Source of the DNA: an uncultured Lachnospiraceae bacterium
Lineage (GTDB): Bacteria; Bacillota; Clostridia; Lachnospirales; Lachnospiraceae
Direction of reading: 5' to 3'
Assembly (NCBI GenBank): GCA_948444865.1
Contig: CAOJVE010000006.1
Location: 1 to 36,997 of the forward strand
DNA length: 36,997 nucleotides
Below, piece after piece: positions 7,031 to 16,386 of this stretch; within the stretch, counting starts at the first letter, position 1, and each line of letters begins with the position of its first letter. The position numbers and the translations under genes are program-made. A model generated the notes under the pieces. It was not told the origin of the DNA. It did not search any database and worked only from the letters and a program-made list of their open reading frames with translations.

Positions 7031-10000
7031 ATGTCATTGCATTTTATTTTAGGAGCGTCCGGCTCCGGGAAATCGCACGCGCTGTACGAGAACATCATCC
7101 AGCGTTCCATCCGTCACCCCGAGACTGACTACTTGATTCTGGCGCCGGAGCAATTTACCATGCAGACGCAAAAAGAACTGGTGGATATGCATCCCAACAA
7201 AGGCATCCTCAATATCGATGTCTTAAGCTTTCAGCGTCTGGCCTTTCGGGCGCTTGCGCAGCTGGGCGAGGATCGGCGGAAAATCCTGGAAGAGACGGGA
7301 AAAAGCCTGGCGCTGCAAAAAGTGGCCCAGGAGAATCTAAATCAGCTTACCTATCTGGGAGGCCAGATGAAGAAGCAAGGGTATGTCCAGGAAATAAAAT
7401 CTCTTATATCAGAGTTTATGCAGTACGGCGTGTCCATAGAACAACTAAATCAGATGATCCAGGCCGTGGAGGGAAAAAAGAAAGTCACTGCCAAAAAGTT
7501 ACAGGATATCGCCCTTTTGTACGAGGCGTTTCACCGTTATCTGGAGGACAAGCTGATTCCCGCGGAGGAAGTTCTGGACGCGCTTTGCCCGTGCATCCAC
7601 CGCTGGGAAAAAATCAAAAACTGCGAAATCGTCCTGGACGGCTTTACGGGATTCACGCCGGTGCAGAATAAGCTTCTGGAAAAGCTTCTGGGGCTGTGCC
7701 CCCATGTCTGGGTGACGGTGACGCTGGGGGAGGGGGAGAACCCCCACGGGAAAATCGCGGAGCACCAGCTTTTCGCCCTGAGCAAAAAAATGATCGCCAC
7801 CCTTTGCCGCATGGCCCGCAGGCAGGGCGTGGAGATTGAGGAGCGGTGGATTTTCGCCGACGGCCAGTGGCGCTTTAAGGACGCGCCCGCGCTTGACTTT
7901 CTGGAGCGGGAGATTTTCCGGTTTCGGCAGAAGACGTACGAAAAGCCAGCAGAAGAAATTCGGATTTTTACGGCGCAGGACCCCAAAGAGGAGATGGAGG
8001 AGGTAGGCCGGCGCATCCTGCGGCTGGTGCGGGAAAAAGGATTTCGCTTCGGAGACATCGCCGTGATCGCCGGGGATCTGGCCAGCTACGGCAGCTATGC
8101 CCGCCAGGCGATGGAGGAGATGGAAATTCCCTGTTTCTTGGACGAAAAACACACCATCTGGATGAATCCCTACATCGAATGCCTGCGGGCCGTCGTGGAT
8201 CTGGTCCGGTGCAACTATTCCTACGAAAGCGTTTTCCGCTACCTCCGCTGCGGCATGTCCGATCTGCAGCCGGAGGAATGCGACATGCTGGAAAATTACG
8301 CGCTGGCTTTAGGCATCCGCGGATTTGGCCGCTGGCAGGAAAAATGGGTGCGGGTATACCGGGGGATGCCGCCGGAGGACATAGAGATCATCAATGAGCT
8401 GCGCCTGCGTTTTCTGGCGGAGGTAGAGGCGTTCACCCTGTGCTGCAAGGCGAAGCCCCGCACGGTGGAAAGCCTCACCCGAGGGCTGTACGCCTTCGGC
8501 ACGCGCAACAAAATGCAAGAAAAATTAAAGCGGCGGGAGCTTCTTTTTAGGAAACAGGGCAACCGCGCCATGGAAAAGGAATATTCCCAGATCTACGGCA
8601 TTGTGATGAGCCTGATGGAAAAAATGATCCATATTCTGGGTGAAGAGCCCATGACGGTGGCCCAGTACCAGAAGCTTTTGGAGGCGGGGCTTACAGAGGC
8701 CAAGGTGGCGCTGATTCCGCCCAGCGGCGACCAGGTGCTGGTGGGGGACATGGAGCGGACGCGGCTCAAAGACATTAAGGCGCTTTTTTTCGTGGGGGTC
8801 AACGACCAGACCATTCCCAAGAATAAAAAGGCGGGCGGCATCCTCTCCGAGCAGGAGCGGCTTTTGTTTGAGGAGGAAGGGCTGGAGCTGTCGCCGTCCC
8901 GCCGGGAAGCCATGTACATCCAGAAATTCTACCTGTATTTGAACATGACCAAGCCGTCCCGGTACCTCACCTTGTCCTACAGCCGGGCGGACGGGGAGGG
9001 GAAAGTCTGCGGGCCGGCCTATCTGATCGACAGCCTGCGGCGGCTGTTCCCCGCCCTTTCGATGGAGGACGCGGCGGCGGACCGGGACTACGACCGTCTG
9101 TTGGAGCATCCAAGCGGCGGGATTCCCCTGGCCATCCGGGGCCTGGCGGATCTGGCCAAAGGCAAAGAAGACGACCAGTGGCGGGAGCTGTTCCACTGGT
9201 ACTGCCACGAGCCTGCCTATGAGAAAATAGCCCGGCAGCTGGCGGACGCGGCCTTTTACCACGCGCCCCAGGAGCGCATCGGCAAAAGCGTGGCCCGGGC
9301 GCTGTATGGGGAGTCAGAAAAGTTCGGCCCCACCCGGCTGGAGCAGTTCGCGGCCTGCGCTTTCGCCCACTACGTGAAATACGGCCTGGGGCTTCGGGAG
9401 CGGATCTATTATGAATTTCAGCCCATGGACCAGGGAAACGTGATGCATAAGGCTCTGGAACTGTACGCCGGCCATCTGCGCCGAGAGAAGCTTTCCTGGA
9501 CGGATTTAAGCGACGAGGAGCAAAAAGAGCTGGTGGACCAGTGTGTGGACCAGGCGGTGGCCGATTACGGCGGCGCCGTCCTCTACAGCAGCGCCCGCAA
9601 CGAGTACAGGATTGCGCGGATCAAGCGGATTTTGCGCCGCACGGTCTGGGCGCTGCGGGAGCAGATTCGGCGGGGCGGCTTTGCGCCGGCGGGATTTGAA
9701 GTGGAGTTCCCCGGCGGGCGCATCGACCGGATGGACCTCTACGAAGACGGGGAAAAAACATATGTGAAAATCATCGACTATAAGACGGGGCGGATGCGCT
9801 TTGACCTGACGTCCCTGTATTACGGCCTGCAGCTGCAGTTGGCGGCCTACCTAAACGGCGCGCTGGAGCTGGAGCGAAAAAGGCGGCCGGGGCAGACCGT
9901 GGAGCCGGCTGGGATCTTCTATTATAATATCCAGGATCCATTGGTCTGCGGCGAAGCCGGGGAGCCGAAAGACGCCCGGGAAAAGAAAATCCTAAAAGAG

Positions 10001-10408
10001 CTGCGCATGAATGGCCTGGCCAGCGACCAGAGGGAAATCCTGGAAAAACTGGATGCCACCGGGGAGACGATTCCCGTAAAATACAACAAAGACGGCACAT
10101 TAAGCAAAGCGTCCAGCGTGGCTTCCCAGCAGCAGTTCGGGCAGATGATGAAATTTGCCAAGAAAAAAATGAGGCGGCTGGCAAAGGAGATTATGGAGGG
10201 CGAGGCTGCCGTCCGCCCGTATGAGCTGGGAAACGAGCAGGCCTGCGCCTGGTGTCCGTACCAGGCGGTCTGCGGGTTCGACGAGGGGATAAAGGGGTAT
10301 GAGCGCCGGCGGCTGCGGCCCCTTTCCCCGGAGGAATGCTGGAAAGCCATAGAGGAGGAATGTGAAGATGAAAATGGCCTGGACGACGGAACAAAAGAAA
10401 GTCATTGA
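7031..10408 (+). CDS. addB: AddAB helicase-nuclease, subunit B
   Basis: The 1125-residue product matches Firmicute AddB in length and motifs. AddAB resects double-strand breaks and loads RecA, functionally replacing RecBCD. The N-terminus carries the P-loop GASGSGKS (residues 8-15). The C-terminal RecB-family nuclease domain shows KIIDYKTGRM near residue 915. The four cysteines of the structural Fe-S cluster are visible: one near 776 (FAACAFAHYVKYGL) and three near 1071, 1074 and 1080 (ACAWCPYQAVCGF). The preceding small gene is divergent, so addB probably starts the transcript. Its 3' end overlaps addA by about 40 bp, so the two subunits are translationally linked. The gene is notably GC-rich. 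Confidence 0.96.
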   Translation: MSLHFILGASGSGKSHALYENIIQRSIRHPETDYLILAPEQFTMQTQKELVDMHPNKGILNIDVLSFQRLAFRALAQLGEDRRKILEETGKSLALQKVAQENLNQLTYLGGQMKKQGYVQEIKSLISEFMQYGVSIEQLNQMIQAVEGKKKVTAKKLQDIALLYEAFHRYLEDKLIPAEEVLDALCPCIHRWEKIKNCEIVLDGFTGFTPVQNKLLEKLLGLCPHVWVTVTLGEGENPHGKIAEHQLFALSKKMIATLCRMARRQGVEIEERWIFADGQWRFKDAPALDFLEREIFRFRQKTYEKPAEEIRIFTAQDPKEEMEEVGRRILRLVREKGFRFGDIAVIAGDLASYGSYARQAMEEMEIPCFLDEKHTIWMNPYIECLRAVVDLVRCNYSYESVFRYLRCGMSDLQPEECDMLENYALALGIRGFGRWQEKWVRVYRGMPPEDIEIINELRLRFLAEVEAFTLCCKAKPRTVESLTRGLYAFGTRNKMQEKLKRRELLFRKQGNRAMEKEYSQIYGIVMSLMEKMIHILGEEPMTVAQYQKLLEAGLTEAKVALIPPSGDQVLVGDMERTRLKDIKALFFVGVNDQTIPKNKKAGGILSEQERLLFEEEGLELSPSRREAMYIQKFYLYLNMTKPSRYLTLSYSRADGEGKVCGPAYLIDSLRRLFPALSMEDAAADRDYDRLLEHPSGGIPLAIRGLADLAKGKEDDQWRELFHWYCHEPAYEKIARQLADAAFYHAPQERIGKSVARALYGESEKFGPTRLEQFAACAFAHYVKYGLGLRERIYYEFQPMDQGNVMHKALELYAGHLRREKLSWTDLSDEEQKELVDQCVDQAVADYGGAVLYSSARNEYRIARIKRILRRTVWALREQIRRGGFAPAGFEVEFPGGRIDRMDLYEDGEKTYVKIIDYKTGRMRFDLTSLYYGLQLQLAAYLNGALELERKRRPGQTVEPAGIFYYNIQDPLVCGEAGEPKDAREKKILKELRMNGLASDQREILEKLDATGETIPVKYNKDGTLSKASSVASQQQFGQMMKFAKKKMRRLAKEIMEGEAAVRPYELGNEQACAWCPYQAVCGFDEGIKGYERRRLRPLSPEECWKAIEEECEDENGLDDGTKESH

Positions 10409-13400
10409 CCTGCGGGATCGGAATATACTGGTCAGCGCGGCGGCGGGCTCCGGCAAGACGGCGGTTTTGGTGGAGCGGATTTTATCCATGGTCACAGACC
10501 CGAAAAAGCCCATGGACATCGACCGACTGCTGATCGTGACCTTCACCCGCGCGGCGGCCTCGGAGATGCGGGAGCGGCTGCGCACGGCCATCGAAAAGCG
10601 CCTGGCCGAAAATCCTGACGACGCGCACCTGCAAAAGCAGTCTACCTTGATTTACAGTGCCCAGATCAGCACCATCGACGGCTTCTGCCAGAACGTAATC
10701 CGCAACTATTTCCACCGGCTTAAGCTGGACCCGGCTTACCGCACGGGGGACGAGGGCGAACTGAAATTGCTAAAGGCGGACGTGGCCCAGGAAACCTTGG
10801 AAAAAGCCTACCAGGAGGGAACGCCAAAATTTCACAGCCTGGTGGAATGCTACGCCGCCGGGAAGACCGACGAGAGCCTCATCGACCTGGCATTGCAGGT
10901 CTATGAATTCGCCATGAGCTATCCCTGGCCGAAGCAGACCTTGGAAGAATGGCGCAAAACCTACGAGGCCGAGACGAAAGAGGAGCTGGCGGACGCGGAC
11001 TGGATGCGGGCGCTTTTACAGGACGCGAGAAAGAAAATCCAGGCGGCGTTGGAGCTGTCGGAGGAAGCCTGCCAGCTGGCCATGGGCGCCGGCGGCCCCT
11101 ATATGTACGCGGACGCGCTGGAAAGCGACCGGGAGCTTTTGGAGCGGCTGCGGGGGGAATTGGATTTTGACGGCTACGTGCAGGCGCTGTCCGAGCTTTC
11201 CTTCAAGGCTCTTTCCCGGAAAAAAGACGACCAGGTAGACCTGCAGCTGCGGGAGCAGGTGAAAGCCATCCGGGACCAGTGCAAGGAGATTTTGAAGTCT
11301 TTAAAAGAAAGCTATTTTTCACAGAATCTGGAAACGGTTTTAGAGCAGCTCAAAGTCTGCCGCACGCCGGTCTGCGCGCTCCTTGACCTGACCGCCGCGT
11401 TTATGGAGGACTACGATAAAAAGAAGCGGGAGAAGAACCTGGTGGATTTCGCGGATCTGGAGCATTTTGCCCTGGACATCCTGGTGGAGCGCACGGACGG
11501 AAAAATCCGTTACACTTCCGCGGCGAAGGAGCTTTCCGGCCAGTTCGAGGAGATTTTGATTGACGAGTACCAGGACAGCAGCTTCGTGCAGGAACAGCTA
11601 ATGTTGGCGGTTTCCCGGGTCTGGCAGGGGCAAAACAATATTTTCATGGTGGGGGACGTAAAGCAGAGCATTTACCGCTTCCGCCTGGCACGGCCGGAGC
11701 TTTTCATGGAAAAATTCGACCGGTATACGCTCACCGACAGCCCCCAGCAGCGCATCGATCTCCACAAAAATTTCCGCAGCCGCGCCCAGACGCTGGCCGG
11801 GGTCAACTATTTATTTTACCAGATCATGGGCCGGGAAGTGGGGGACGTGGAGTACGACGCGGCCGCGGCCCTGTACCCGGGCGCGGATTTCCCGGAATAC
11901 GATGAGGAGCAGGCGTGCGTCTGCGGGGAGCTGGCTACGGAGGCGCTTCTGGTGGAGGCCGACGGCCCGGAGCTTTCGGAGGAGAAAGGCGCGAAGGTGC
12001 AGCGGGAGATGGAAGCCCTGGCCATAGCCGGGAAAATCCAGGAGCTGGCGGGGGCGTATCCGGTGCTGGACAAAGAAACTGGGCAATACCGCCCGGCCCG
12101 CTACGGGGACATAGTGATTTTGCTGCGCACGGCTTCCGGCTGGTCCGATACATTTGTAAAAGTCCTGACGGCCCAGGGAATTCCCGCTTACAGCCCGTCG
12201 AAGACCGGGTATTTCTCGGCGACGGAAGTGGTGACGGTTTTGAATTATCTGCGCATCTGCGACAATCCTCGCCAGGACATCCCCTTTGCCGCTTCCCTTC
12301 ATTCGCCCATAGGCGGCCTGAGCGTCCAGGACCTTGCCCAGCTGGGCGCCGAGCCGGGCAGCCTTTACGAGCAGGCGAAGGATTACGTCCAAAACGGCGC
12401 GGACGGGGCGCTGCGGGAAAAGCTGGGGCTTTTTCTGGATTGTTTAAATGACGTGCGAAAGCGCGTGGCGGACACGCCGATTCACCAGCTGATTCTCTAC
12501 ATCCTGAAAGTGACCGGATACGGCCATTACGCGGCCGCGCTGCCGCCCGGGGACCGTCGCTCGGCCAATCTGCAGATGCTTGTGGAAAAGGCGCGGGAAT
12601 ACGAAGAAACCAGCTACCGGGGGCTTTTTCACTTTGTGCGGTACATCGAAAGCCTTCAGAAATACCAGGTGGATTACGGCGAGGCGCCGCTTTTGGGCGC
12701 GGAAGACCACACGGTGCGGATTCTGACCATCCACAAGAGCAAAGGTCTGGAATTTCCCATCGTGTTTGTGGCGGGCATGGGAAAAAGATTCAACCAGCAG
12801 GACGCAAACGCCCGCCTGCTGCTTCACCCGGATCTGGGCGTGGGCGCCGACGCTATTTACCCGGAAGAGCGCATCCGCGCGTCCACGGTCATCCGCCAGG
12901 TCATCCGCCAGAAGACGCTGACCGAAAATCTGGGGGAGGAGCTGCGCGTGCTCTATGTGGCGCTGACCCGGGCCAAAGAAAAGCTGATTCTGACGGGAAC
13001 GGTCACAAAGCTGGAAAAACGCCTGCTGGAATGCCAGGGGATTTTGCGGCGGCGGGAACGGAAGCTGTCGTCCTATACCATCGAAAAGGCTAGGGATTAC
13101 TGGGGCTGGATTCTGCCCGCGCTGGCGCGTCACCCGGCCATGGAAGGGATTTTTGCGCGGTACGGGCTTTCCTGGGAGCGTGGCGCGGGAGGCTGGGAAA
13201 TGGAAGAGACGGCGCCTTTTGCCGTGGAAGCCATCGGCGCCGGCGACTTGCTGGCGGAGGAAGCCCAGCGTCAGGTGGAGGCTGTTTTCCAGAAAGAAAC
13301 GCTGTTTTGGCCGGAGGCGGAGACGGTTTTCGACGCGCCTACCCGCAGGCTTTTGCAGGAGCGGTTTTCTTTCGCCTACCCATACGCGGACCGAAAAGGG

Positions 13401-14051
13401 GTGCCCATGAAGGTTTCCGTCTCGGAGATCAAGCGGTGGGAAGACCAGCCGGAGGCCGACGAGGAAAACCTGTTTTTCGAGCCGGACATCGTGCCGCTGA
13501 TCCCGGACTTTATCCAGGAAAAGGAAGAGTCGCTTCAGGGCGCGGCCAGGGGAACGGCTTACCACAAGGCCGTGGAATGCCTGGATTTTTCCCGGGCGGA
13601 CAAAGAAGGGATTTTGCGGCAGCTGGAGGCGTTGGTCGCCGGCGGGCGGATGAGCGAGCAGGAGCGCGCCTGTATCCGAGAAAAGGATCTGCGGACGCTT
13701 ACTGCGTCCCCGCTGGGACAGAGAATGGCGCAGGCCCAGCGCCAGGGGCTTTTGTTCCGGGAGCAGCCTTTCGTGATTTCCCAGGACGCCTCCCGGGTGG
13801 ACCCCGGCTGGAGCGGCGACGAGCAGGTTTTGATACAGGGAATTATCGACGCGTATTTCCAGGAGGGGGACGAGCTGACGGTTGTGGACTATAAGACCGA
13901 TTGGGTGAAGCCGGGGGAGGAAAAGGCCCTAATGGAAAAATACCGGATTCAGTTGGAATATTACGGCCAGGCGCTGGAGTGGATGACCGGGATGCGGGTG
14001 AAGGAGAAATACCTGTATTCCTTTTGGCTTGGCAGGGCGCTGGCCGTTTAG
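10368..14051 (+). CDS. addA: AddAB helicase-nuclease, subunit A (UvrD-like helicase plus nuclease)
   Basis: The product of about 1227 residues is a full-length AddA. Walker A (AAAGSGKTAVLVERIL) lies near residue 22, Walker B is DEYQDSS, and further superfamily 1 motifs include GDVKQSIYRFR, TIHKSKGLEFPIVF and LYVALTRAKEKL. The C-terminal RecB-type nuclease motif VVDYKTDW lies about 60 residues from the end, with an upstream AYHKAVE histidine segment. The start at ATG 10368 is preferred because AGAGGAGG lies 10 nt upstream; the in-frame GTG at 10362 is too close to that site. The overlap with addB supports coupled translation. It is followed with no gap by a serine hydrolase gene. Confidence 0.96.
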   Translation: MKMAWTTEQKKVIDLRDRNILVSAAAGSGKTAVLVERILSMVTDPKKPMDIDRLLIVTFTRAAASEMRERLRTAIEKRLAENPDDAHLQKQSTLIYSAQISTIDGFCQNVIRNYFHRLKLDPAYRTGDEGELKLLKADVAQETLEKAYQEGTPKFHSLVECYAAGKTDESLIDLALQVYEFAMSYPWPKQTLEEWRKTYEAETKEELADADWMRALLQDARKKIQAALELSEEACQLAMGAGGPYMYADALESDRELLERLRGELDFDGYVQALSELSFKALSRKKDDQVDLQLREQVKAIRDQCKEILKSLKESYFSQNLETVLEQLKVCRTPVCALLDLTAAFMEDYDKKKREKNLVDFADLEHFALDILVERTDGKIRYTSAAKELSGQFEEILIDEYQDSSFVQEQLMLAVSRVWQGQNNIFMVGDVKQSIYRFRLARPELFMEKFDRYTLTDSPQQRIDLHKNFRSRAQTLAGVNYLFYQIMGREVGDVEYDAAAALYPGADFPEYDEEQACVCGELATEALLVEADGPELSEEKGAKVQREMEALAIAGKIQELAGAYPVLDKETGQYRPARYGDIVILLRTASGWSDTFVKVLTAQGIPAYSPSKTGYFSATEVVTVLNYLRICDNPRQDIPFAASLHSPIGGLSVQDLAQLGAEPGSLYEQAKDYVQNGADGALREKLGLFLDCLNDVRKRVADTPIHQLILYILKVTGYGHYAAALPPGDRRSANLQMLVEKAREYEETSYRGLFHFVRYIESLQKYQVDYGEAPLLGAEDHTVRILTIHKSKGLEFPIVFVAGMGKRFNQQDANARLLLHPDLGVGADAIYPEERIRASTVIRQVIRQKTLTENLGEELRVLYVALTRAKEKLILTGTVTKLEKRLLECQGILRRRERKLSSYTIEKARDYWGWILPALARHPAMEGIFARYGLSWERGAGGWEMEETAPFAVEAIGAGDLLAEEAQRQVEAVFQKETLFWPEAETVFDAPTRRLLQERFSFAYPYADRKGVPMKVSVSEIKRWEDQPEADEENLFFEPDIVPLIPDFIQEKEESLQGAARGTAYHKAVECLDFSRADKEGILRQLEALVAGGRMSEQERACIREKDLRTLTASPLGQRMAQAQRQGLLFREQPFVISQDASRVDPGWSGDEQVLIQGIIDAYFQEGDELTVVDYKTDWVKPGEEKALMEKYRIQLEYYGQALEWMTGMRVKEKYLYSFWLGRALAV

Positions 14052-15044
14052 ATGGGAAAGAAAGGATGTGGGGAGGCTTTGAAAAAAACAATGCCCTGGC
14101 TGCTTGCGCTTGCGCTGCTGGCCTGCCTGGGCGGACTTTTGTATGGCTGCTGGCGGGCCTACGGGGACGTTTCCCGCCTGCGGGAAAGCCGGGCGCGGCA
14201 GGAACAAAAGAAACGCCAGGAAAAAGAACAAAGAGAGCGCGAAAAGCGCCAGGCCGAAGAAGAACGAAAGGAAGCGGCCGGGCGGCAGCAGGAAATGCAG
14301 GGCATCCGCGACGTTGTGCAGGGGATGACGGCGGGCTTTGGCGACGGGGACTGGGCGGTTTATGTGAAGGATTTGACGGGCGGCGGGTCTTTTGAGATCA
14401 ACAGCCACCAGATGGAGTCGGCCAGCCTGATCAAGCTCTTTATTATGGGGGCAATCTGGCAGGCGGCAGAGGACGGGACGCTTTCGATCACCCCCGAGAT
14501 CCAGGAGCTGCTGACCCAGATGATTACCGTCAGCGACAACGAATCTTCCAATCGTCTGGTGGAGGCCTTAAGCCCCGACGGCCTGAGCCATCCCCAGGGG
14601 CGCACAGTCGTCAATGGCTTTGCCGCCGCCAACGGCTTCGCCGACACCAACCAGGGCAGGGACTTAAAGGACCACAGGGATGTGGAGCCGGTGGAAAAAA
14701 ATTACACCTCCGTCCGGGACTGCGGCCTCTTCCTGGAAAAAGTGTACCGGGCGGCCTGCGTGTCGCCGGAGGCCTCGGGAGAGATGCTGGAACTTTTAAA
14801 GCGGCAGCAGCGCAGGGAGAAAATCCCGGGCGGCCTGCCGGAAGGCACAGTGACGGCCAACAAAACCGGGGAAGTCAGCACAATGGAGCACGACGCGGCC
14901 ATTGTCTACGGCCCCGGGAGGGATTACGTCCTCTGCGTGATGTCGGCGCAGCTTACGGACACCGAGTCGGCGCGGCGGCATATCCGGGAGATTTCGGCGG
15001 CGGTGTATGAAGGGTTTGCGCGGCTGGGAGGCGTTGCCGGATAA
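14052..15044 (+). CDS. Membrane-anchored class A beta-lactamase-like serine hydrolase with N-terminal coiled coil
   Basis: The 330-residue product has a signal anchor (about residues 14-33), then a strongly charged Lys/Glu/Arg/Gln stretch (residues 45-85) predicted to form a coiled coil, then a penicillin-recognising fold. The three active-site motifs are present: SLIK at 125-128 (nucleophile Ser125), SDN at 161-163 and KTG at 271-273. The omega-loop region (DVEPVEKNYTS) lacks the canonical ExxxN of true beta-lactamases, so a PBP-like, peptidase or penicillin-binding role outside the membrane is more likely than antibiotic hydrolysis. Its ATG directly follows the addA stop codon; an alternative TTG start lies at 14079 after GGGGAGG. 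The link to addBA is probably only cotranscription. Confidence 0.8.
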   Translation: MGKKGCGEALKKTMPWLLALALLACLGGLLYGCWRAYGDVSRLRESRARQEQKKRQEKEQREREKRQAEEERKEAAGRQQEMQGIRDVVQGMTAGFGDGDWAVYVKDLTGGGSFEINSHQMESASLIKLFIMGAIWQAAEDGTLSITPEIQELLTQMITVSDNESSNRLVEALSPDGLSHPQGRTVVNGFAAANGFADTNQGRDLKDHRDVEPVEKNYTSVRDCGLFLEKVYRAACVSPEASGEMLELLKRQQRREKIPGGLPEGTVTANKTGEVSTMEHDAAIVYGPGRDYVLCVMSAQLTDTESARRHIREISAAVYEGFARLGGVAG

Positions 15045-15061
15045 ATTTTTCCCCTCTTTTT

Positions 15062-15616
15062 TCAAAATCCATATAAGGCGACGCCAAGCGCCGCGGAAAT
15101 TAGAATCAGCTGTATGGGAGAAGGGTTTTTCTTCAAAAACCTGCGGCAGACAAACAACCCGCCGGCCAGCAAAAAAGCGATCAGAGCCGCCTTTTTGTCC
15201 AGGGTCCTTCCTTTGGCGCAGCGTGTCAGAAGCATCGATGCGCCGGTGGCCAGAATGATGCCGATCATGCAGGGCTTTAGGCCCGAAAGCGCGGCCTGAA
15301 CGAAGACGTTTTTCAGGACCGTTTTCAAAAGGGCGGTGATTAGCAGAATAATCGAAAACGACGGAAGGATAACCGCCAGCGTGGCCAGAATGCTGCCGGG
15401 CAGTCCGGCCTGGGCGCTTCCGACATAGGTGGCCAGGTTGACCATAATCGGCCCGGGCGTGGATTCGCTGACGGCGATCATATAGGCCAGTTCCTCCTGG
15501 GACAGCCAGCCGTAGCCGAGCACGACCTCCTGAATCAGAGGAATCGCGCCGTAAGCGCCGCCAAAAGCGAAGCAGCCCACTTTCAAAAAGCCCAGAAACA
15601 ATTCCAGATAAATCAC
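15062..15616 (-). CDS. chrA: Chromate transporter (CHR) family protein, second half-size subunit
   Basis: The 184-residue hydrophobic protein is a single CHR domain: the N-terminal FGGAYGAIPLIQE motif, then ESTPGPIMVNLATYVG, with about 5-6 membrane segments. Short-chain CHR proteins normally occur as adjacent pairs equivalent to one full-length ChrA, with the two halves inserted in opposite orientation. Its start overlaps the end of the upstream paired gene by 4 bp, as expected for translational coupling. ChrA exports chromate or transports related oxyanions; in gut anaerobes the natural substrate is unknown. It converges on the serine hydrolase gene. Confidence 0.9.
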   Translation of the reverse strand: MIYLELFLGFLKVGCFAFGGAYGAIPLIQEVVLGYGWLSQEELAYMIAVSESTPGPIMVNLATYVGSAQAGLPGSILATLAVILPSFSIILLITALLKTVLKNVFVQAALSGLKPCMIGIILATGASMLLTRCAKGRTLDKKAALIAFLLAGGLFVCRRFLKKNPSPIQLILISAALGVALYGF

Positions 15617-16173
15617 CGCCGCTCACCGCCTTTCATCCTATACGCCGCCAGACTCACTGCCGCGCAAACCAGCATAAGCGTGATGGAATTAAAACGCACG
15701 GAAAAAAGATTTATGCACAGCGCGGCGGCGAAGCTTCCCGTCAGAATCGCCAAGGGCAAAGGTTTTTTCGGCATTTTTTTCAACATTTTGACGCCGGCGT
15801 CCAGAATCAGAATCCCGACGGCGACCTGGATGCCTTTGAACGCGCTTTTCACAACGGCAAATTCCAGAAAATTGTCCAGGAACATGGAAATCAAATAGAT
15901 AATGATAAAAGACGGCAGCACAATGCCCACCGTGGCGGCCGCCGCCCCCAAAAACCCCGCCTGCAAAAATCCCACATACGTGGCGGCGTTGATGGCGATG
16001 GGCCCGGGCGTGGATTCCGCGATCACGGCAATGTTCATCATTTCGTCGTGGCTGATCCATTTTTTGCGCTGCACGCAGTTGTCCGCAATCACCGCAATCA
16101 TCGCATAACCGCCGCCGAAGGTGAACAGGCCGGTTTTTGCAAATGTCAGAAATAAATCGAGCAGAATAGGCAT
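15613..16173 (-). CDS. chrA: Chromate transporter (CHR) family protein, first half-size subunit
   Basis: The 186-residue product is the partner CHR domain, with FTFGGGYAMIAVI, an ESTPGPIAINAATYVG motif and about 5-6 membrane segments. The start at 16173 (MPILLDLF) is chosen over upstream in-frame codons because AAGGAGA lies 7 nt before it and a near-consensus promoter precedes it; the upstream extension overlaps that promoter. Both halves keep the FGG and STPGP signatures, so the pair appears functional. The substrate cannot be inferred from sequence. Confidence 0.9.
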   Translation of the reverse strand: MPILLDLFLTFAKTGLFTFGGGYAMIAVIADNCVQRKKWISHDEMMNIAVIAESTPGPIAINAATYVGFLQAGFLGAAAATVGIVLPSFIIIYLISMFLDNFLEFAVVKSAFKGIQVAVGILILDAGVKMLKKMPKKPLPLAILTGSFAAALCINLFSVRFNSITLMLVCAAVSLAAYRMKGGERR

Positions 16174-16203
16174 GGAAAACTCTCCTTTTTGAAAATTAAC
16201 TTC

Positions 16204-16232
16204 ATTATATTGGGTCTTTGCGGAGATGTCAA
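16204..16232 (-). promoter_or_regulatory. Promoter of the paired CHR genes
   Basis: On the minus strand, TTGACA (16232-16227) and TATAAT (16209-16204) are separated by 17 bp, a perfect vegetative consensus about 30 bp upstream of the first start codon. Confidence 0.85.
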
Positions 16233-16275
16233 AATCTTTTAAATGCATTTTTAGCTTTTCGCTGGGGGAAAAGTC

Positions 16276-16284
16276 TGTTATATT
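16276..16284 (+). promoter_or_regulatory. Extended -10 promoter candidate for the udp-cdd-deoB-deoC operon
   Basis: TGTTATATT is an extended -10 element about 100 bp upstream of udp; the -35 region (TTTTCG) is weak. A weak core promoter would fit an activator- or repressor-controlled catabolic operon, but no operator is identified. Confidence 0.45.
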
Positions 16285-16386
16285 ATATGTTAGAAGAGAG
16301 TCTTATGAAATATTTTCCATGGTGAAGGAAATAATGCGCGGTCCGCGGGAGCGTTGCAAGAAAAGACAGGGGAAAGGGGCAATCAT

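Noticed and set aside
8525..9262. 245-codon minus-strand frame opposite addB
   Set aside because: Shadow of the GC-rich addB coding sequence, without a ribosome site or recognisable domain.
10362..10367. GTG start for addA
   Set aside because: Only 4 nt from the AGGAGG site; ATG 10368 has normal spacing.
12444..13565. 373-codon minus-strand frame opposite addA
   Set aside because: Long antisense frames are expected in this GC-rich gene; the addA frame is conserved and complete, and the antisense product has low-complexity Arg/Gln/Pro composition.
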